A stretch of DNA of 64,000 bases, taken from contig NC_064011.1 of the NCBI RefSeq assembly GCF_932276165.1, positions 2,373,501 through 2,437,500 of the forward strand. Direction: 5' to 3'. The notes below the pieces were generated by a model. The model worked only from the letters and a program-made list of their open reading frames with translations, did not search any database and was not told where the DNA came from. Below, in pieces: positions 52,556 through 63,599 of the stretch. The translations under genes were made by a program, and so were the position numbers. Each line of letters starts with the position of its first letter. Position 1 is the first letter of the stretch. This DNA comes from Plutella xylostella (taxonomy: Eukaryota > Arthropoda > Insecta > Lepidoptera > Plutellidae).

Positions 52556-53405
52556 CGGCTGTGCCATTTCAAAACACAGTAAGCGCCAACTTAAAAAAAA
52601 CGGGTCTTTGATTTATACATTATTTTAGGCGATTGCGCACAAAACTTCATTGTCAGAATATCAAAAAACCGCTCAGAAACGAAAATAAAAATTCTAAAAA
52701 CCTAGTAACTCCACCCTGCGATATCAAAAATGCCACGAAAACCATTTTAAAACATAGTAAGAGCCACCAACCATTTTAAAACATAGTAAGTGAAAATGAC
52801 TTACTGTGTTTTAAAATGGTCAATGGTCAGCAAAGGTCAATTTTTGCCCGTTAATTTTAGTAAGTCACAAATGGCATACATTAATACTAACACTTTTTTC
52901 GAAAAAAATATCAGATATTTCAGAACCTGTATCTTTGAACCAATGAGACCTAGAGAGTTGAATTAAAAATAGAACATAAGGAAATTTTGTCTTCTTTATA
53001 AAAGCCATATAAACCTTTCTCGTCAGAACCTTTCTACTAGCCCTATTTTGCATAAACAAAAAAAAACTCAAACATAGTACCTAAACTAATTTTAGCTCAA
53101 AATTTAGGAAATAATGTCTAATTTAAGGCCATAAATAATGTTCGTGTCAGACATGCCTTCTTAATATGGCGATTTAGTTAATTTAGATAAAACCAAAAAA
53201 CAAACTTAAAAATATGGCCGGTATTTCAGCTATTACTTATAGTGCGGTCGTGTAAAAGTGCTGCAAAATTTGATTTAAGCTTACATTCGTTGAGATATGC
53301 ATCATAGTTTTGCCAGGGCTTTGAAATGAAGGGACAAAAACGTTTTTTGGCTCTCCTGAAAATTTTGTCTCTTGGCTGTTACTGTGTTTTGAAATGGCAC
53401 AGCCG
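52556..53405. mobile_element. TIR element with CCATTTCAAAACACAGTAA repeats
   Basis: CGGCTGTGCCATTTCAAAAC at 52556 mirrors the right end finishing at 53405. Inside, CCATTTTAAAACATAGTAAG-like units recur at about 52741, 52771 and, inverted, 52800-52820. A partly similar word (CCCATTACAAAACAGCC) occurs at 41091. No coding. Confidence 0.6.
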
Positions 53406-54000
53406 ATTTGGTGAAAATGCTTCTACACTTGTAATATTTCCACTCTTTTGAGTATTTATTGAGTCACAGAACCACTACTTGACGCCATTTTTGTTGTTGT
53501 GATGAACAGCGCCGGGCGTGGTAAGAACCACAACTAAATTTTCAATTTGCCGCGGCATTATGTAAACGGCGTATGGATTGTCAATGAAATGTTGTGGCAT
53601 ACTATAAAATGACACGGCAATATACATTTTGCCTTCGGCATATTACAAAACAGCGAGCGTTTGTAAACTGACGACGCCGTATGTAAACGGCGAGATCTTA
53701 CAAAATGCCTGCCATAGAGAAAAGAACAATGCCTGCAACATATGCAAACATACGAACATTTTTTTTTTAATACTAATACTATACTATTGGTGTTATCGTA
53801 CGTAAAAAAGGACAACAGTAGTTTTGTCTTTGCCTAAAATTACAACATTGCGACCGGTCGCCATGTTGATTGACATCCAAACACAAGGTACTGCAGCTGT
53901 CAAACAATTTGTTTGTTTACAATTACAAGAAAATTTTGTGTTTTTTATGTGAAATTGTGCCTGTGTATACTGTGAAAACTTGAATAATACTGCCTTTATC
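53406..54000. other. Repeat arm and probable THAP-gene upstream region
   Basis: 53630-53711 is the right arm of the 3.7-kb inverted pair. From about 53800 to 54000 lies sequence that would be promoter and 5'UTR of the exon at 54001 (GACCGGTCGCCATGTTGATT, then AT-rich leader). No clear TATA box is seen. Confidence 0.35.
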
Positions 54001-54071
54001 ATGGGTAGATGCAGTATGTTAGGCTGCCCCTTGAAACGTAACAAAAAACATCCAAATATATCGCTGCACAA
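54001..54071 (+). CDS. First coding exon of a THAP-domain protein
   Basis: ATGGGTAGATGC encodes MGRCSMLGCPLKRNKKHPNI then SLH and two bases of the next codon, followed at 54072 by a strong donor, GTAAGT. M..C....GC at the N-terminus and (I/V)S(L/F)H at the exon end are the opening signature of the C2CH THAP zinc finger (Cys5-like pair spaced by four). THAP proteins bind DNA; some are host regulators, others P-element transposases. The second Cys/His pair must be in a later exon, which I did not find in the window. Confidence 0.6.
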
Positions 54072-54259
54072 GTAAGTTACCCAATTCCTTAAAAATATCA
54101 TGGATTTTCCATTATTTTGAATGATTTTGTTATTTGTGCAAAAGTTTATGAAGATACCATAAGATACTATTGCTTTTCTACAATCATCTACTGTTTTACT
54201 TTTACTACGGAGCCGGTCATCCGGTGAGACAACAAAGTGCAAATCGAAGTTGTGCAAGA

Positions 54260-54500
54260 AATGTCTACCTCGAGCTGACAGAAAGAACTTCAAGAAAGCT
54301 AGGCAGAAACAACTTCGGAGGCTGCAAGGCGCATCCAACTGGGTTGGGCTGCATTCGGGAAACTTCGTCACACATTCTCCTCGGCCATTCCTCAGAGCCT
54401 GAAGACAAAAGTCTTCAACCAGTGCGTCCTGCTAGTGATCACATTTGGTGCAGAGACGTGGACACTGACGGTGGGACTAGTCTACCGATTTAAAGTCGCT
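54260..54500 (+). pseudogene. RTE-type LINE RT fragment
   Basis: The plus strand encodes AAFGKLRHTFSSAIPQSLKT followed by KVFNQCVLLVITFGAETWTL and TVGLVYRFK. This is the thumb-proximal region typical of RTE-like elements (SLKTKVFNQCVLPV.TYG.ETWTLT). Upstream frames are degraded. It is about 190 bp past the THAP exon donor, in the intron. Confidence 0.7.
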
Positions 54501-55600
54501 TCATCATATTATGAGCAGAAAATAAAATCAAAACATAAATGGGAATAAAATAAACTTTATTTTACTAACCAAGAGGTATTACGTATTAGTCTACATACTA
54601 AGAAGTATTAGTAAATATACAGAATATGAAACAAAAGTGAACAAATTTAGACATTGTAGAATAACAACAATAGGAACCAGCATGTTACTAAATTTCTCAA
54701 TTTAATTCTTAAGCAATTAAATTGTAAATAATTATATTCTGACCTTTGAATATGGTGAAAAGTAAAATAAAACAAAATTATTCAGTACCTACTTTTCTTT
54801 TTCTTTAAATCTTCTATTGTCCTATTGTTATAATTATAGTGAAGCCGAAAAAATATTTTCTAAAAGGAGAATGGCCATTTCTCTATGGCGCCATGACCCA
54901 GAGCGGCCATTGATGAAACATACACTGATGTGTAGTCCGTGACTACAGCATATACTGGTATTAATTTTATTATTATGAGACATGGGAGAACGAAGATATA
55001 GATGCTGAAAGATCAAGTCTTTCTACTGTACTAGATGTTACCCTCGAGCTAAAAATTGATTTTTAAAGTGTTTCCGTGGGAATTCCTGGCTAAAAAGTAT
55101 TTTATGTTACTTCGGGATAACGGAAACTTGAATAGAATGAAATAATTTTTGAAAAATTGGTCTCTTTATAAAAATAGGTTTCTGAGTGTGAAATGTGCAA
55201 AAATAATTATGATATTATTTGCATAAATAAAATCATGTAAATACATTTTGTGATGCACTATGAATTGGGAATCCCATGATTTAGATTATAAAACTTATTT
55301 TTGCGTGTACCATTCAGCAAAATCTTATTTAACGAAAAAAATATATTTAATTTATTTAATTTTGAACCCTAATATCACAAGAACCCCATGGTTTAGATTT
55401 TTTTAAATATTTTTCCCTGATAATAGACATTTTTATCAATAACTTAAAATAGGTTTGGTGAGTGGCTGCTAACTTATGCAAAGCGGGTCAGGTTTCGCCA
55501 TTCTTCTTTAGAATACCGATCTGTCGATATGATAATATAGTTGTTAATGTTGCGCAGCACTACGGCAGGCCGCCATTTTGGTTGGCACCAAATTTAGGTA
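54501..55600. other. AT-rich stretch, no gene recognised
   Basis: This contains a degraded lepidopteran short-repeat piece around 55060-55100 (GTTTCCGTGGGAATTCC...AAAAAG). I see no open frames with recognisable features and no clear inverted repeats. Confidence 0.4.
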
Positions 55601-55816
55601 TAGTGCGACAAACTTATCTGTTCCGGTGAGACCGAACTAAATTGATCCTAATCTCATAACTTACCAATGAATTATATATTCATATAGATTAGATGCCTAG
55701 GTTTATTAAAACCGCAAGGGTGAATTACCACTACAGAAAACTTAAAATCTTACCAAATCAAGAAATATTAGACATTTACGTAAGCCCTCACCGGAACAGA
55801 TAAGTTTGTGGCACTA
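55601..55816. mobile_element. Intact 216-bp TA-flanked MITE
   Basis: TAGTGCGACAAACTTATCTG and mirror, about 31-bp inverted repeats, flanked by TA (55599-55600, 55817-55818). It is the uninterrupted relative of 33474-34455; the two differ at scattered positions. It is non-coding. Confidence 0.85.
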
Positions 55817-56361
55817 TAAGCGCGTTTTTTTCGTGGATATGCCATGTCCTCGTCATCTCCATATTAAATTATTGAAAGATGTGTCAAAAGCCAAGAACTC
55901 CCTTATGTTATGATCTAACAGAGTATGGTTGAAACTGGGTGTAAGTATGAGAGCTGCTGCTGAAAGAATGGTGATGGCTCATGTTTGGTGGTGGTACGGT
56001 CATGTGCAGAAAAACCTGACCCCGCTCTCATAGTAATAATGCTTCTGAGAGGGGTCAGATTTATCTGCCTTATATTATGTACGATAGCATCTTACATGTA
56101 TGCATGTGCGTGAATGGGTGTCATAACGTCATGTACTTGTTGTAAGTATGGGTGCTTACATAGAGAATCCGGAGCATTTCCCAGATTTTTAAATGTCATG
56201 AGCGCTTTCGCATAATCAGATTACCGGTACAGGTAGATACAGGGAACCCGATTCTCAGCACCCTATCCCAGTTTGTATAAAAATCACTCACAGTTCAACA
56301 CAGACAATGCATAAACGATGAGGGGCTGAATGTACAGTAGTACGCACCGACCAATAACGAG

Positions 56362-56499
56362 CAGGACCCCAATTCTCGACCACTAAGTCTTTAATGTCTA
56401 GTGTTAGAATTCATTGTAAAATCGTTACTATTTACAAGGCGTTACGTCGCGCCACTGACAGTAGACATTAAAGACTAGTGGTCGAGAATTGGGGTCCTG
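56362..56499. mobile_element. 138-bp MITE with CAGGACCCCAATTCTCGACC termini
   Basis: Inverted termini of about 38 bp: CAGGACCCCAATTCTCGACC then CACTA(A)GTCTTTAATGTCTA, mirrored with one indel. The core contains GGCGTTACGTCGCGCC. No clear target duplication. The preceding 55820-56360 has short LINE-like words (RAAAERMVMAHVWWWYGHVQ in plus at 55948) but nothing intact. Confidence 0.7.
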
Positions 56500-57097
56500 T
56501 CATTAGAAAGCCTCTTTTCAGTCATATAAGTAATTTGTTATTATGAGGGCCAGTCCCAATTCATTGTAGGTAAAATCTTATAAGTAGTTCCTTAATTAAG
56601 TTAAAATGTTATAAGTAATTATCGGTTTACTAAAATAATAGGAGTCACTATAATGAAGTGTCAAGTGCAAACCAAGTTTATCTTGTATATCCTTGTATAT
56701 CTAATTGAATATCCTATTTGATTGAATCACTAGCTCGATCTATAAATGACACTATTCAATTGAATGACTAAACGACAACTCGTCAAGTCTTTGAATGTAA
56801 TATTCGCCGTCTTCACTGAACGTCATTCAGCGAAGGCGTTGAATATGGGATATAGCCGACTTTGTAATTTTTGGTTAGGGTGAACAATGAACATGACCAG
56901 ACAAAAGGCAACAAAAATAGACGCATTTTTCCTGAAATAAAAATGACATATTATGTATCTAGCCTATCTGAAACCTAGTTAAACATTGTGAGATATGGCG
57001 TTTCGACTTTCTCCGTGTTCGGCATCATAAGGGTCACAGTGACAGTTAAATAAAGTCCATTTTTCTCTCCACCTTTAGTTTGCAAGGTGCGGGTGCC

Positions 57098-57133
57098 TAT
57101 ATAAATAGAGTGAGTCGCCCGCGCGCCTCAGTT
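57098..57133 (+). promoter_or_regulatory. TATA + initiator core promoter, left arm, reading inward
   Basis: TATATAAATA (57098-57107) and the arthropod initiator TCAGTT (57128-57133) are spaced so that TATAAATA begins 30 bp upstream of the initiator A (57130), the optimal spacing. The intervening sequence is GC-rich. The transcript would begin AGTTGTAATATCACC and meet an ATG at once, but only a 3-codon frame. Confidence 0.6.
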
Positions 57134-57262
57134 GTAATATCACCATGCAGAAATGACTAGGTTTCAGATAGGCTAGATACATAATATGTCATTTTTATTT
57201 CAGGAAAAATGCGTCTATTATGTAGTCTGAGCCTATCTGAAACCTAGTTAAACATTGTGAGA

Positions 57263-58789
57263 TGTGTTTATTATCGCATGGTGGAGAGAAAACCAACTGT
57301 GATCCATAAGCTACTGATGAGTATATTAGTAGATAAATATTTGAATCTATAAATTTATAATGCATAGATTTCTAGGTAGTAGATATACTAAAAAGAAAGG
57401 TATAAGTATACATAAGACTTAAGTACTTCCTTATTATTCCTGACTTGTCAGAAAGTTATGGAAGGTATGTACCTATTCATATAGGTAGGTATTATACATA
57501 TGGATACACACAGTGCCTCTTCGAAAGCAATACTTATAAGTAATTATTAATCAAAATCTTGTTATTGTCAAGGCAATATTTTTAACATACACTAGCCGAA
57601 TGGATGGAACCAGTGAAATACTTTGCAACAATATTTAAAAGCTGTAAAGTGTAGAATATCGATCCAGCCCGCTGGGGCTCAGGCCAGCACATGCTGACTA
57701 GGGTATGTAATTCTGGACTGACCTCAGAAATGCAGCAGCCGACCCTGGAGCCTCGTGGACCTGCTCAGTCAGCCCCGTACGACGACACGACCTGCAACAC
57801 CTGGCGCGGCATCTAGTCCTTGGAACGAGGAGTGGTGCTTGAAGGGAAGATAATTTTACTAAATATCTCAGCCTCATCAGCTACTGGAAAAGATTAGATG
57901 AAGGCTGTGACACTGGCGGATAACTAAGTATTCAGTTTTTCAAAACACGATGCAGGTCACCACATTCATATTCTAGATTGACAAGTAACACACAGTCTAA
58001 TTTTGTATTCTAACTAACTCGGCGGTTAACGAGTTCCTGTGCAGTCCTACTAGGAAGGAAAGTTATTTTATAAGCCTTTGCACCGATTTTGTAGGCTACT
58101 ACCATTCTGTATCATCATGGTGTGAATATTATGAGCTCTGGCAGCATTCCTTGGTAGATGACATCAATTAATAAAGATTGATTAACACAACAATAACAAT
58201 TATAATAGTTGATAAATGAAACCCGGCTAACATGTCTTAACTGGGTAAGTAAATGATCAGTCATGCCACCAGGATAAGTAAAATGTTCAGTACTTCATAT
58301 GAAAAACATTAACAAGGTCACCTTTAGGTATGTTCGTCAACACTAAGGGTAGGTCCCGGCCAAAACCTTAATTTAGGCTTCGCCTTGTTGCAACTTCAAA
58401 GGTACGTAAGTAGGTACACTATGTACCTACTTACATTGTTGTAGGTTAAATTTTAAAACCATTAAGTCAACCAAGACAACACAAAATAAAATAGCTCGAT
58501 TAAATAAAGATGGTACGTAAAGATGTTAGTTGTACCTGATCAGACCTGATGCAACGACAGCCAACATAGACTCTCTAATCTGTGGAAGCAACAATCATGG
58601 TGGCGGGAACATGGACAGTTGGATGAGCCACCTCGAGCCTGACTTATCAATCAGAACTGACAGTTCGCCAACAGCAGATAGCTTGCGGCTATCTATAGGT
58701 AAACTTAGGTAGTAAGCTATACCAAAGAAAAAGTCCTTGGACATCGATATGACAGTGGAACGGTGAATAACTATGACATTCTTCAAAAC
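57263..58789. other. Interior of the inverted-repeat interval, no gene recognised
   Basis: 57220-57262 repeats the start of the promoter block once more. From there to 58789 open frames are short and lack recognisable motifs. A GC-richer patch at 57665-57800 (CCCGCTGGGGCTCAGGCC) does not encode anything I recognise. Confidence 0.4.
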
Positions 58790-59576
58790 AAAAAAACCGA
58801 CTTCAAAAAACCACTAAAATGTAAGAAATAATTTAAGGTTTACACAAATTCTACTCGTATGAGACAGTACAAATATACCTAAACAGGAACTGTTCTTTTT
58901 TGATGTTGGTGCGGTGACAAAGTAATCTGAAGAAATATGGCACCAACTTCAAAAAAGAACAGTTCCTGTTTAGGTATATTTGTACTGTCTCATACGAGTA
59001 GAATTTGTGTAAACCTTAAATTATTTCTTACATTTTAGTGGTTTTTTGAAGTCGGTTTTTTAATTTTTTTAATTATTATTTTATTTAATAGTTTTTAGTT
59101 TATTTGTAATAATTTTCAATCAAAAGTAAGGTGCAAATGATACCAAAAAGTCCTACTAATCAATACGAATCATTCAAGCCTAAACACGAAGTAGTTGCTA
59201 TATACCGTTGAGGAGTTCCCCTGACTGCCTTCCGTTTCCATCATCAGATCAGCTCAAGGTCACCATCATATTTTTTTGTTATAAGAACTATATTTACGTT
59301 CTTAATTTCATTAGAATCGGTTAATATGTGCCCAAAATGGAAATTCATACCCTGTTTTTACCCCTTTACCCACCCTTGCGGGTGAGATAAAATTCTGAAA
59401 AAAAAATGGGACCACCTGAAAGCTCAACCCAATACAACAAAAAAAGAATTTTCAAAATCGGTTCATAAACGGCGGAGTAATCGGTGAACATACATAAAAA
59501 AAAATATATAAAAAAAAAAAAAGATCCCGACGAATTGAGAACCTCCTCCTTTTTTTGAAGTCGGTTAAAAAGGCTT
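58790..59576. mobile_element. CCGACTTC fold-back element, copy 2
   Basis: Nearly the same as copy 1 (49034-49815) over its full length. Hairpin arms at 58790-58896 and 58958-59060 match each other perfectly at positions where they differ from copy 1. It ends with TTTTTTGAAGTCGGTT. Inserted within the large inverted-repeat interval. Confidence 0.8.
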
Positions 59577-60740
59577 GTTGTTGATACCCAGCTAAGGAAG
59601 GTTACCTACTTCAGCGACCTGATATTGCATTCTGAAAGAACTGCGAAGAGTTATGACTAATAATTATTACTTATTTTGAAAGTTTTCAGCAAACTCTAAT
59701 AAATCAAGCAGCTACCACGACGCCACGTCACCACTGCCCGGTTATAACTCTGTACTAGCTTAGTAGATATATATACCAGAGAGCTCCAATCAGATGCGAG
59801 TACAAACATTTTACTTGGTAACTAGTTACGTAACTAACTGAAAGATCCATAAAAAAGTTGAGGATTACTCAAAATGGAATTGTGAAAACGGCACGTCTGC
59901 ACCAGTCAGTCTAAGAAGTTTCAGCGGATACAGTGTTGAAAAATAGTTATGAAACGTTTGCGCCAGAATCGAATTAAAAATACATTTTCATTGAGAAGCC
60001 GTTTAGGCATGAATAGGTACTTTCATCCTTTGAATTGTGCTCCAAATGATGAATTCATAGAAATTTAATGACGACTGCCATTGTTTATTATCTAGCCCAG
60101 TAATTTGAGTAAGGCTGCGGCTACACGTGATGTGATACACAGTACACAGTAGGTATATGCATGTTCCCAGAATAGTGGAAGTTATAATTTTACCAAAAGG
60201 TAGTCGTCTCGTGCAAGAGCACCGTTACTCGATTTATTCGATACACAACTATATAGTAGACAGCTGCTGCGTAGGAGGTTCACGCATTTTTCAACAAAGA
60301 GCTCGGATACACACTCACAATCCACTGGGACATAAGGAAGACAGCTAATGTGGTGCCACTCAGAAACCGCGATGACACTCTGATCATGATCACCCGACAG
60401 TAGGATCATAATAAGTTCGGTAACTTGAGAAGCGGTATGGTATAGCAACAGCGACTTTCACGAAATCAGGAATTAGCTCAGTGCTTTTAGGTTGAACACT
60501 CGCCGGTGGGATTCACTTTGCTCACAGCCGAGAAAAGAAAAGACTCAAAGCTGGAATCTGCCGATGTGTCATGACACTTAAAGATAGTGTCTGTGGGGTC
60601 ACTTTATATGACGAAAAACGAACTTTCAGTGCACTGCGGCGCGAGCCGCTCTATCTGTTTGTATGTATTAAACGTGCCGATTGAACGACAGCTCTCGTTC
60701 GTTCGTTTCTCATCAGTATAGAGTAACGCTCCTGTACTTA
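59577..60740. other. No gene recognised
   Basis: Frames are short. A weak promoter-like arrangement (TATATGACG near 60607 with TTCAGTGC about 23 bp on) was noted but the spacing is poor. Nothing else could be supported. Confidence 0.35.
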
Positions 60741-60741
60741 C

Positions 60742-60950
60742 CGTGCGTCACCATTCCCATGAGCAGTCCAATGATCTTTAGGCAGTTTAGAACAAAAGCT
60801 GCATTAGACAGTTTCTTCAGAAGAAACATCGAAATAAAAAAAAAAAAATTGATTGCACAACTATCCCCAGGAGCAGTCTACAGGTCACTTTGGGCAGTTC
60901 AGAAGAAAGCTGCTTTAACAGGATACCTCAGCGGAGGCATCAAATTGAAG
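60742..60950 (+). repeat. Two diverged tandem copies of a ~115-bp unit
   Basis: AGCAGTCCAATGATCTTTAG..GCAGTTTAGAACAAAAGCTGC (60761) is followed by AGCAGTCTACAGGTCACTTT..GCAGTTCAGAAGAAAGCTGC (60872). The order of words is preserved (GCAGTC, GGCAGTT, GAA.AAAGCTGC). An A14 run separates them. A plus frame is open across both, without a recognised product. Confidence 0.5.
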
Positions 60951-61269
60951 TGCTATAACACTTTTAGAAGCGGTGCACGTTACCCGATTTGTCGTCCTCC
61001 ATGCCGATGTGGCTACGGCGACTGCAGGTGGTTACTCAGGCTTCGTTGGTGTGCCCTTGTATGGCTAACATGACCAACATGACAAACCTTGGCAGTAAAC
61101 TTTCGCCTGCATATGCCAAAATCACTGATGAATAGCGCACGTTACTCGATACCTTCTAGATAAGTCACTCATAATGATGGCTGATGACGATGATGACCGT
61201 GCTAGCAATAGTGCAGGCGTTTCCGCTGAGCATAAAATCTCTTCCCAGACAGGGGGCGTTTGGATCTGG

Positions 61270-61725
61270 CAACCAGAACAGGAGTGCCAGGTGTGCGCAG
61301 CGATGCAGGTGGAACAACACAGCCGCCAGGGCAGGAGTGCATGGTTGGGTCTATGCAGCGATGCAGGTAGCACAAACCGGTGGCCAGGGCCAGGACCGGG
61401 TGTACACTGCGATGCAGGTGGCACAAAACAGTGGCCAGGGCCAGGACCGGGTGTACAGCCGCCAGGGCAGGAGTGCATGGCTGGGTCTATGCAGCGATGC
61501 AGGTACCACAAACCGGTGGCCAGGGCCAGGACCGGGTGTACGCTGCGATGCAGGTGGCACGAGACGGCGGCCAGCGCAGGAGCACAGGGCCGGGTGTATG
61601 CTGCGATGCAGGTGGCACGAACCGGTGGCCAGGGCAGGAGCGCAGGGCCGGGTGTACGCTGCAGTGCAGGTGCCACGAGACGGCGGCCAGCGCGGGAGCA
61701 CAGGGCCGGGTGCAGGTTACACGAA
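61270..61725. repeat. GC-rich minisatellite, units of ~51-58 bp
   Basis: About eight degenerate units built around GCGATGCAGGTGGCACGA, CGGTGGCCAGGGC and AGGACCGGGTGTACGCT. Unit lengths of 51 and 58 bp occur side by side. All three plus frames and several minus frames are open across the array, which makes long spurious ORFs. It lies inside the large inverted-repeat interval and is much GC-richer than its surroundings. Confidence 0.85.
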
Positions 61726-62428
61726 ACTTCAATTTCACCGAATCGGCCTGCCTACCCTCAGCGGGTAGGTACCGGCGGATCACATTACTCGCCGCACATG
61801 CCACAATGTCCCAACATACTGAAACTCGGAGCCACGTGCTTCCTGTAAAAAAATCCTATGATGGTCCTGGAAAGCTCCTGTTTGTAAAGCCTTACATAAG
61901 CTATAATCAAGTGCATTATTGTAATAGCAAAGTTTTTATCAACTGTTTTCTAAAAATATTAGAAATTGAGGGTAGAAAAATATATTTTTATATTTTTTTC
62001 CTGTATAAAATTAACATATGCTTTACTAAAAGCGGTCATTAATGTAAGTATCTAGCTCAAACGCCACTAGTAGGACCGGAATATGTGATCAATCATCACC
62101 ACGACAATTGAATCGGACCCTACTGCGTGGGATAAAAACCCCAAGCGCCGGAGCATTATGACCAGTGGCTGAGCTTTTAAAAGCAGTAAATAATAGCATT
62201 TTACTCACGGCTTATCAACTCAAACCTTCGTTGCGAAATCCTCAGCAATGGCTGCGTGCGCAGCAGCCGGCAGGCCCCACGCCGCCTGGTCCGCATCACG
62301 CTACAGCTCCCGGCAGCGAGGACTCCGCAAATTCAATATTATATTTTTCCCCGTCGGAGCGAAGCCGACGAGAACCGTGGCTACATTGAGCCATTTTGCC
62401 CAAGTGTTCACTTCAAAAGTCAAAAACC

Positions 62429-62462
62429 AACTGAGGCGCGCGGGCGACTCACTCTATTTATA
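62429..62462 (-). promoter_or_regulatory. TATA + initiator core promoter, right arm, reading inward
   Basis: Mirror copy of the left promoter: TATAAATA (62462-62455) and TCAGTT (62434-62429) on the minus strand, same spacing. Transcription would run leftwards into the interval. The first ATG in good context (AAAATGGC, about 62396) opens a 32-codon frame beginning MAQCSHGSRR, ending TGA; whether it is spliced further is unknown. Confidence 0.6.
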
Positions 62463-62689
62463 TAGGCACCCGCACCTTGCAAACTAAAGGTGGAGAGAAA
62501 AATGGACTTTATTTAACTGTCACTGTGACCCTTATGATGCCGAACACGGAGAAAGTCGAAACGCCATATCTCACAATGTTTAACTAGGTTTCAGATAGGC
62601 TCAGACTACATAATACTATGTTGCAAAGCTCTAATCTCACAAAAAATAACTAAACAACGACAATCAACGTACCTTGATTTTGTAGTTCA

Positions 62690-62995
62690 TAATAGGGAAT
62701 ATGCATGTGATTCAAATAAAGGTCAAATATTATTTTTAATAAACTTAGTAATTTCAAAATTATGCCTCCATCAATATTTTTGATTATAATTTATTTTTGA
62801 CCGAGTAAATACTTTATTGTCGAAAAGTACAAAAGGGGCCGTCCATTAATCACGTGAGGTCGTTTTTCTAATTTTTTGACAACTCCCTCCCCCCTGGTGA
62901 TATTTGGTGAGGTTTGGGACTAAACCCCCCCTCCCCCCCATGGATCACGTGTATTTTTTTGGAAGTCTATGTAACGTTGTTGCGCGGGGACTCGG
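62690..62995. repeat. Insertion in the right arm: TAGGGAATATGC-type end and GGGCCGTCCATTAATCACG repeat
   Basis: From 62693 the sequence follows the left end of the 39969 element for about 130 bp, then switches at about 62836 to GGGGCCGTCCATTAATCACG with C-rich runs and an inverted CACGTG context (ATCACGTGAGG / ATGGATCACGTG). The left arm at 56.98 kb lacks all of this, so it is a later insertion. No coding. Confidence 0.5.
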
Positions 62996-63599
62996 GGAGT
63001 CGTTGCTTAGCAACAATGTTTACATAGTTTTCAGACAGGCTAGATACATAATATGTTATTTTTATTTCAGGAAAAATGCTTCTATTAGCGAGTTTCGCCT
63101 CAATTTTTTCTTTAAAAGTAGCCGTAATAATAGGTAAATCCATGCTGTCACACTATTTCACCAAAATATATCAATGCAGGTGCTATCTGTGCCAGCTGTT
63201 TGACGCCATATTTATTTTGGTGACTACTAGCGCAGCAGTGGCAAAACATTGAATAAAATTTTGAATCACCCGACTGGCTATTAACAATCCTCTAACTAGT
63301 TGGACGTCTAGTGGCGTTTGTTCAATCAAAGTTCGGCCTACTCATACAATTAATAGCATCATTCAATGAAAGAGCTAGTGATTCAATCAAAAAGGGGATT
63401 CAACCAGATGCCTGCGACATATAACTACATAAGTTATGGAGATAAGGATGGTGGCGTGTCCCCATGCAAAGGGGGGATCCTCCGACCAGGCCGGGTGGTG
63501 TGGCCTGGCGGGCAGCTGCCCAACGGTTAGCGTCGGGGTTGTATTTAATGCAGTGTAGCTGAGAAACTTCGATCACGCGATGTAGGATTAGTCGCTAGA

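Larger units (their letters stand above)
50011..53711. repeat. Inverted pair of ~83-bp repeats, 3.6 kb apart
   Basis: 50011-50093 (GCAGGCATTTTGTAAGATCT through TTTGCCGAAGGC) mirrors 53630-53711 with very few differences. Each arm contains the self-complementary CGCCGTTTACATACGGCG. They may be the termini of a 3.7-kb composite element. The interval contains a LINE tail, a fold-back copy and the 52556-53405 element but no transposase. Confidence 0.6.
56704..63404. mobile_element. Large composite inverted-repeat element (6.7 kb)
   Basis: Three blocks appear in mirrored order on the two sides. They are TTGAAT.....TTTGATTGAATCACTAGCTC (56705-56735 and 63370-63404), AATAGACGCATTTTTCCTGA with its 63-bp context (56916-56978 and 63030-63086), and a ~180-bp promoter-bearing block (56958-57134 and 62429-62612). 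The right arm is enlarged by an insertion around 62690-62990. The interior (57.26-62.42 kb) has no long coding frame, contains a CCGACTTC fold-back copy and a GC-rich minisatellite. Treating all this as one element is inference from collinear inversion. Confidence 0.45.

Noticed and set aside
53793..54371. 192-codon minus-strand ORF
   Set aside because: It overlaps the THAP exon and the RTE fragment in antisense and has no recognisable domain.
60600..60640. TATATGACG with TTCAGTGC as a core promoter
   Set aside because: Spacing of about 23 bp is too short, and no downstream coding region is evident.
61174..62042. Long ORFs over 180-224 codons on both strands
   Set aside because: They span the GC-rich minisatellite, which is stop-poor in every frame. 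No codon or domain evidence favours one.
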